Shown here one piece after another: positions 59,388 through 64,000 of a DNA stretch of 64,000 nucleotides. Numbering within the stretch: position 1 is the first letter of the stretch; each line of letters begins with the position of its first letter. The translations under genes and the position numbers were made by a program. This stretch comes from Actinokineospora diospyrosa. GTDB taxonomy: Bacteria > Actinomycetota > Actinomycetes > Mycobacteriales > Pseudonocardiaceae. The DNA lies in contig NZ_JAMTCO010000002.1 in NCBI RefSeq assembly GCF_024171925.1, positions 399,041 through 463,040 on the forward strand, written 5' to 3'. A model generated the notes under the pieces. That model saw nothing but the letters and a program-made list of their open reading frames with translations, was not told the DNA's origin and made no database searches.

Positions 59388-61283
59388 GTGGACAGTCCGC
59401 GCAGGTTGATGGCCGGGGCGGTGCGGGCGGCCGACGCGCCCAAGGGGGTGCGCCGCGGGACCGTGCGGCGGGTGTGGCGGTTCAGCGCGCGGCACCGGCC
59501 CCGGCTGGCGCTGTTCCTGGCGTTGACCGTGGCGATCGCCGCGCTCGGCGTGACGACCCCGCTGCTGGCCGGTCGGGTGGTCGACGCGATCGTGGGCCGG
59601 GCGCCGGTGGGCACGGTGGTGTGGTTGGCCGTGCTGATCGCGGCGCTCGCCGTGGTGGGCGCCGCGCTGGGGCTGGCCGAGCGCGCCCAGTCGTCGGTCG
59701 TGGGCGAGGGCCTGATCTACGACCTGCGGTGCGCGGTCTACGCGCACGTGCAGCGGATGCCGGTGGCGTTCTTCACCCGGACCAGGACTGGCGCGCTGGT
59801 CAGCAGGCTCAACAACGACGTGATCGGTGCCCAGCGGACCTTCACCTCGACACTGTCCGGGCTGGTCGGCAACCTCATCCAGCTGATCCTCTCGCTCGGG
59901 GTGATGTTGACGCTGTCCTGGCAGGTGACCGTGCTCGCGCTGGTCCTGCTGCCGGTGTTCGTGCTGCCGACCCGGCGGATGGGGCGGCGGATGGCGGACC
60001 TGCAGCGCGAGTCGGCGGGGCTGAGCGCGTCGATGACCACGCAGATGACCGAGCGGTTCTCCGCGCCGGGGGCGACCCTGGTGAAGCTGTTCGGGCGGCC
60101 GGACGCCGAGTCGGCCGAGTTCGGCGCGCGGGCCGCCCGGGTGCGCGACATCGGGGTGCGCACGGCCATGGCGAGCCGTTGGTTCATGACCGGGCTGCAG
60201 TTGGTGTCGGCCTTGGCGCAGGCGCTGGTCTACGGCCTGGGCGGCTATCTGGCGCTGACGGGGCGCATCGCGCCGGGCACGGTCGTGGCGCTGGCGCTGC
60301 TGCTGACCCGGCTCTACTCGCCGCTGACCGCGTTGGCGAACGTCCGGGTGGACGTGATGACGGCGTTGGTGTCGTTCGAACGGGTCTTCGAGGTGCTCGA
60401 CCTGGAACCAATGGTCGCGCAGAAGGCGGATCCGACGCCGCTCCCCACGGGGCCGGTGTCGGTTGAGTTCGCCGACGTGCGGTTCGGTTACCCGGCGGCG
60501 GACAAGGTGTCGCTGGCCTCGCTGGAGGACGTCGCTGTGCTCGATAGGCGCGGTGGGCATGAGGTGCTGCACGGGGTGTCTTTCCGTGCAGAACCCGGGC
60601 AGATGATCGCGCTGGTAGGGCCATCAGGCGCCGGTAAGTCCACCATCGCCAGCTTGGTCCCACGGCTCTACGACGTCGAGTCCGGCGCAGTGAAGTTGTC
60701 TGGTGTGGACGTGCGGGATCTCTCGTTCGCCGACTTGCGTACCGCGGTCGGCGTCGTCACCCAGGACGGGCACCTGTTCCACGACACCATCCTCGCCAAC
60801 CTGCGCTACGCCCGGCCCGACGCGACCGACGCCGAGGTGCGGACCGCGATCGAGCAGTCCCGACTGTCCACTGTGGTGGACTCGCTGCCCGACGGCCTGG
60901 ACACCGTGGTCGGCGAGCGCGGTTACCGGCTCTCCGGCGGTGAACGCCAACGGCTGACCATCGCCCGGCTGCTGCTGGCCCAGCCCGCGGTGGTGATCCT
61001 CGACGAGGCCACCGCGCACCTCGACTCCGAGTCGGAGGTCGCGGTCCAAGAGGCCCTCGCCGACGCGCTGCGCGGCCGGACGGCCCTGGTGATCGCGCAC
61101 CGGCTGTCGACGATCCGCGCGGCTGACCTGATCCTGGTCGTCGAGGACGGCGAGATCACCGAGCGCGGGACCCACGACGCGCTGCTGGCCGCCGGTGGCC
61201 GGTACGCCGACCTGCACCGCACCCAGTTCACCCGCTCAGATCCAGCCCTCCTCCCAGGCGATGCGGGCGGCGTCGTGGCGTGA
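59388..61283 (+). CDS. ABC transporter, fused permease-ATPase (exporter type)
   Basis: A 631-residue half-transporter. A six-helix exporter domain (about 35-330) contains 'HVQRMPVAFFTRTRTGALVSRLNNDV', then a nucleotide-binding domain with Walker A 'GPSGAGKS' at 411-418, signature 'LSGGERQRLTIARLLL', Walker B 'AVVILDEATAHLDSES' and 'IAHRLSTI'. It should act as a homodimer exporting an unknown substrate. GTG at 59388 with a strong GGGGAGGGGG site. Its last 48 bases overlap the 3' end of the convergent response-regulator gene. Confidence 0.9.
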   Translation: MDSPRRLMAGAVRAADAPKGVRRGTVRRVWRFSARHRPRLALFLALTVAIAALGVTTPLLAGRVVDAIVGRAPVGTVVWLAVLIAALAVVGAALGLAERAQSSVVGEGLIYDLRCAVYAHVQRMPVAFFTRTRTGALVSRLNNDVIGAQRTFTSTLSGLVGNLIQLILSLGVMLTLSWQVTVLALVLLPVFVLPTRRMGRRMADLQRESAGLSASMTTQMTERFSAPGATLVKLFGRPDAESAEFGARAARVRDIGVRTAMASRWFMTGLQLVSALAQALVYGLGGYLALTGRIAPGTVVALALLLTRLYSPLTALANVRVDVMTALVSFERVFEVLDLEPMVAQKADPTPLPTGPVSVEFADVRFGYPAADKVSLASLEDVAVLDRRGGHEVLHGVSFRAEPGQMIALVGPSGAGKSTIASLVPRLYDVESGAVKLSGVDVRDLSFADLRTAVGVVTQDGHLFHDTILANLRYARPDATDAEVRTAIEQSRLSTVVDSLPDGLDTVVGERGYRLSGGERQRLTIARLLLAQPAVVILDEATAHLDSESEVAVQEALADALRGRTALVIAHRLSTIRAADLILVVEDGEITERGTHDALLAAGGRYADLHRTQFTRSDPALLPGDAGGVVA

Positions 61284-61832
61284 GGTGACGCCCAGCTTCG
61301 TCATCGCCGAGGACAGGTAGTTGCGGACCGTCCCGTGGGCCAGGTGCACGGCGGTGGCGATGTCGAGCACCGAACCGCCCGCCCTGGTGTGCCGCAAGAC
61401 CTCCAGTTCGCGGGCGGTCAACGGGCAGGCGTCCTCGGTGAGCGCGCTCGCGGCGATCTCGGAGTCGACGTAGCGGGCACCCGCGTGCACGTCGCGCAGG
61501 ATCGCGGCGAGCCGGGCGGCCGGGGTCGTCTTGGGGACGAACCCGCGCACCCCGGCGGCGAGCGCGCGGCGCAGCACCCCGGGGCGGGCGTGCCGGGTCA
61601 CGATCACCACGGCGGTGCCCGGGCCGATCGCCCCCGCGGCCGCGATCCCGTCCCGGCCGGGCATCTCCAGGTCCAGCAGGGCGATGTCGGGGCGGTGGGT
61701 GGCGACCGCGGCCACCGCCGCGTTCCCGTCGCTGGCCTGGGCGACGACCGAGATGTCCGGTTCCAGCTCCAGCAGGGCCGCCAGCGCGCCGCGGATGAGG
61801 TCCTCGTCGTCGGCCAGTACCACCCGGATCAC
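61236..61832 (-). CDS. NarL/LuxR-type two-component response regulator
   Basis: A 198-residue regulator. The receiver has acidic pocket 'ADDED' at 7-11, phospho-acceptor Asp54 in 'LLDLEMPG' and Lys near 105 in 'VPKTT'. The LuxR HTH (about 138-192) includes 'LTARELEVLRHTRAGGSVLDIATAVHLAHGTVRNYLSSAMTKLGV'. The GTG start overlaps the kinase stop (GTGA, 61829-61832). DesR-like pairing with a DesK-like kinase. Confidence 0.92.
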   Translation of the reverse strand: MIRVVLADDEDLIRGALAALLELEPDISVVAQASDGNAAVAAVATHRPDIALLDLEMPGRDGIAAAGAIGPGTAVVIVTRHARPGVLRRALAAGVRGFVPKTTPAARLAAILRDVHAGARYVDSEIAASALTEDACPLTARELEVLRHTRAGGSVLDIATAVHLAHGTVRNYLSSAMTKLGVTSRHDAARIAWEEGWI

Positions 61833-63046
61833 GGGATCCCCGCCTCGCCGACCAGGTGGAAGCCGCCCGGCTCGCGGTGGGTCCGCACGGAACCGCCGAC
61901 CACGGCGAACCGCTCCCGCAGCCCCTGCAAGCCGCTCCCGGGTTCGGTGTCGCGCTCCTCCACGCCGTCGTTGGTCAACTCGACCCGCACCCGGCCCGCG
62001 TCGACCTCGACGGTCAATGAGCACTCCGCCGCAGCACTGTGCCGGAGGATGTTCGTCGTCCCTTCTCGCACGAGGATCCCGAACAAAGGCTGCAGCGGCG
62101 GCGGGACCTCGGTAGCGCTACCGCGCACAGTCGCGTTGATGCCTGCCGCGCGCAGGATGTCGACCGCGTTGCCTATCTCCGTGGAGAGACTCGACCTGCG
62201 GTAGCCATGAACGACTGCGCGGGTCTCTTTAAGTGCGGTCCTGGCCAACTCGCCCACCTCGGTCGCCTGCACTCGGGCAGCCTCGTCGTCGTGCCCGATC
62301 AATCGCGCCGCCAGCTCGCCTTTAAGCGCGATCGCCTGGAGGTGGTGGCCCTGGATGTCGTGTAGTTCCGCGGCGAACCGCAAGCGCTCCTCGGCCACGG
62401 CGAGCTCGCCCGCGACCCGACGGGCGCTGTCGAGTTGGCGAACCATGGACCACAGCCACACCTGCAGGACGTTGCAGAACAAGACGAACGGCACCAGCAA
62501 CGCCAGCACCAGCACCCAAGCCTCCGAAGCGGCGCCGCTCGGTTGCCCCGACAGCTGCTCCACCCCGTAGCCGGACAGCCCGACCGCCAGCCCGCTGGCC
62601 ACCGCCAGCGGCCACCGCCACCAGCCGCTGACCACCGGCAGGTACGCGCCGATCACCATGCTGCACGGCAGCGCCCAGCCGATGCCCAGCGGTGCCTGCC
62701 ACTGCGCCAGCCACCACGCGGCCGTCGTGATCACCACCGTCGCCGCGACCTCCCCGCGCCGCCGGGTGGCCGTGCGCAGGTCCGGCATGCTGAACCCGCT
62801 GATCCGCACGTACTGGACGAGCCCGAGCACCCCCGCCGGGACCAGCACCGCGGTCGTGGTGCCGCCGTAGCGCAGGCTCATCAGGTCCAGCAACAGGACC
62901 AGCGCGGTCATCGACGCGGTGAACACCAGGGTGACCACGATGTAGCGCCGGACCCGGTCGAGGAGGTTGTGCGCCAGTCGGTCCACGGGGTGAATGTAGG
63001 GGGAAAGCGCGGCGAGCGTGGTGGGGGCGCGGCGGACTGCTGACAT
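61829..63046 (-). CDS. sensor histidine kinase, HisKA_3 (DesK-like)
   Basis: A 405-residue membrane kinase. About six helices fill residues 35-200, then the dimerisation/phospho-acceptor motif 'AAELHDIQGHHLQAIALKGELA' with His229 and an ATPase domain with 'NILRHSAAAECSLTVEVDAGRVRVELTNDG' and 'GSGLQGLRERF'. No large external sensor loop, as in DesK-type membrane-state sensors. It is divergent from an ABC ATPase gene that may be its target. Confidence 0.9.
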   Translation of the reverse strand: MSAVRRAPTTLAALSPYIHPVDRLAHNLLDRVRRYIVVTLVFTASMTALVLLLDLMSLRYGGTTTAVLVPAGVLGLVQYVRISGFSMPDLRTATRRRGEVAATVVITTAAWWLAQWQAPLGIGWALPCSMVIGAYLPVVSGWWRWPLAVASGLAVGLSGYGVEQLSGQPSGAASEAWVLVLALLVPFVLFCNVLQVWLWSMVRQLDSARRVAGELAVAEERLRFAAELHDIQGHHLQAIALKGELAARLIGHDDEAARVQATEVGELARTALKETRAVVHGYRRSSLSTEIGNAVDILRAAGINATVRGSATEVPPPLQPLFGILVREGTTNILRHSAAAECSLTVEVDAGRVRVELTNDGVEERDTEPGSGLQGLRERFAVVGGSVRTHREPGGFHLVGEAGIP

Positions 63047-63133
63047 TTGTCACGCCGTGGCCGTGCGGATCACCCGACGAGCGCTGACCGGTAGTCCTAC
63101 CGGGCGCACCCATGCCGGCGCACACTTCGGTCC

Positions 63134-64000
63134 ATGAGGGAACCAATCATCGAGGTGCGCGGGCTGCGCTACCGGCACGGCGCGTTCGAGGCCGTGCGGG
63201 GCATCGACCTCGACGTGGCTCAGGGGGAGCTGTTCGCGTTGCTGGGCACCAACGGCGCCGGGAAGACGACGGCGCTGGAGGTCCTCGAGGGGCACCGCGC
63301 GCCGAGCGAGGGCACGGTCCGGGTGTTCGGCTTGCGCCCGGACGCCGACCGGGCCCGGATCCGCCCGCGCACCGGGGTCCTGCTGCAGGACAGCGGCCCG
63401 GGTGCCGAGCTGACCGTGCTGGAGACCCTGCGGCTGTGGCGGTCGCTCACCTCCCGACCATCCGAAGTGGACGCCGCGCTCGCCCAGGCCGGTCTCGAGC
63501 GCCGCGCCGACGTCCGCACGAGCAAGCTCTCCGGGGGTGAGCGCAGGCGCCTCGACCTCGCTGTCGCCACCCTGGGTGAGCCGGAACTGCTGTTCCTCGA
63601 CGAACCGACCACCGGCCTCGACCCCGAGTCGCGGCGGCGAACCTGGGACCTGCTGCGCGGCATGGTCGCCCGCGGCACCACCGTGCTGCTGACCACGCAC
63701 TACCTCGAGGAAGCCGAACACCTCGCGCACCGGCTCGCGATCCTGCACGACGGGGCGGTCGCGGTCACCGGGACCCTGGTCGACGTGCTCGAACGCGAGG
63801 CATCCCGCATCGCGTTCGTTGTCCCGCCCGGGGTTGTCGCGGCAGATCTACCGGTGCTCGTCGGCACCCTTGACCCTGCCGCGTTCGCGGCGGGTCGCGT
63901 CGAGATCCGCACTAGGGCTCTCCAGGACGATCTAGCGGCCCTGCTCAGTTGGGCAGCGGCCCGTGATCTGCAACTGGCCCGGCTGCGGGCGAGTCACGCC
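63134..64000 (+). CDS. ABC transporter ATP-binding protein (3' end outside window)
   Basis: Open to the last base; 289 codons are present. Walker A 'GTNGAGKT' is at 38-45, Q-loop 'GVLLQDSGPGAELTVLE', signature '[12 protein letters not shown]', Walker B 'LLFLDEPTTGLDPES' and switch 'TTHYLEEAE'. A C-terminal extension follows, typical of DrrA-like exporters whose permease is the next gene. Such pairs are commonly controlled by a divergent DesK/DesR-like system, as here. Confidence 0.9.
   Translation, partial: MREPIIEVRGLRYRHGAFEAVRGIDLDVAQGELFALLGTNGAGKTTALEVLEGHRAPSEGTVRVFGLRPDADRARIRPRTGVLLQDSGPGAELTVLETLRLWRSLTSRPSEVDAALAQAGLERRADVRTSKLSGGERRRLDLAVATLGEPELLFLDEPTTGLDPESRRRTWDLLRGMVARGTTVLLTTHYLEEAEHLAHRLAILHDGAVAVTGTLVDVLEREASRIAFVVPPGVVAADLPVLVGTLDPAAFAAGRVEIRTRALQDDLAALLSWAAARDLQLARLRASHA

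Overview
The window is about 72% GC, with frequent GTG starts, 1-4 nt start/stop overlaps and recurrent TAnnnT boxes 6-7 nt upstream of start codons. Together with the gene content this points to a high-GC actinomycete. The order tkt-tal-pgi-zwf-opcA-pgl / ctaB / ctaA / qor / ABC pair / MptB-like / sufR-sufB-sufD-Rieske-sufC-sufS-sufU-sufT matches the Mycobacterium tuberculosis order Rv1445c-Rv1466 as I recall it, and the ABC-F plus small HTH pair recalls Rv1473/Rv1473A. Secreted Ser/Thr/Pro-linked enzymes and genome style suggest the order Pseudonocardiales (for example Actinokineospora or Saccharothrix); the genus is a guess.

Layout. 1-8771: the end of a glycerophosphodiesterase, then a leftward pentose-phosphate operon. 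9100-18628: haem A genes ctaB and ctaA, an uncharacterised three-gene cluster (PLD-like membrane protein, cupin-like protein, HD protein), an FKBP lipoprotein, an MMPL exporter with its divergent MarR regulator, and a quinone oxidoreductase. 19657-24810: an ABC exporter pair, an MptB-type mannosyltransferase and an unknown membrane protein. 24947-31571: the complete SUF Fe-S assembly operon. 31847-34545: a Mug-type glycosylase, a small conserved-looking protein and glmS. 34711-40882: three secreted hydrolases/lyases (M4 protease, CE1-type esterase, PL8 lyase). 41114-49676: a large LuxR/ATPase regulator, an EAL-CBS-GGDEF protein, a lycopene cyclase and a dGTPase. 49825-57919: an S8-like protease, a Vms1-like release factor, an SDR, an ABC-F protein with a leader-peptide/hairpin region, and a small HTH protein. 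57946-64000: a GT87-like mannosyltransferase, an ABC exporter, a two-component system and a partial ABC ATPase.

The most unusual content is a family of composite non-coding repeats in three gaps (18668-19325, 43826-44717, 52834-53740), with a decayed unit at 10085-10195. Each composite has (i) a tandem array of about 69-bp units, (ii) a 144-147 bp hairpin with 26-bp terminal arms and an inner arm showing compensatory base changes, (iii) small REP-like hairpins whose stems also swap base pairs, and (iv) one to three roughly 124-bp units. Every intact unit carries two DnaA-box-like nonamers spaced exactly 19 bp apart. Two of the three composites and the decayed unit sit between convergent genes. 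I know of no described element with this architecture; it could act in DnaA titration, chromosome organisation, transcript-end formation or as a structured RNA.

No tRNA, rRNA, insertion sequence, CRISPR array or replication origin was recognised.
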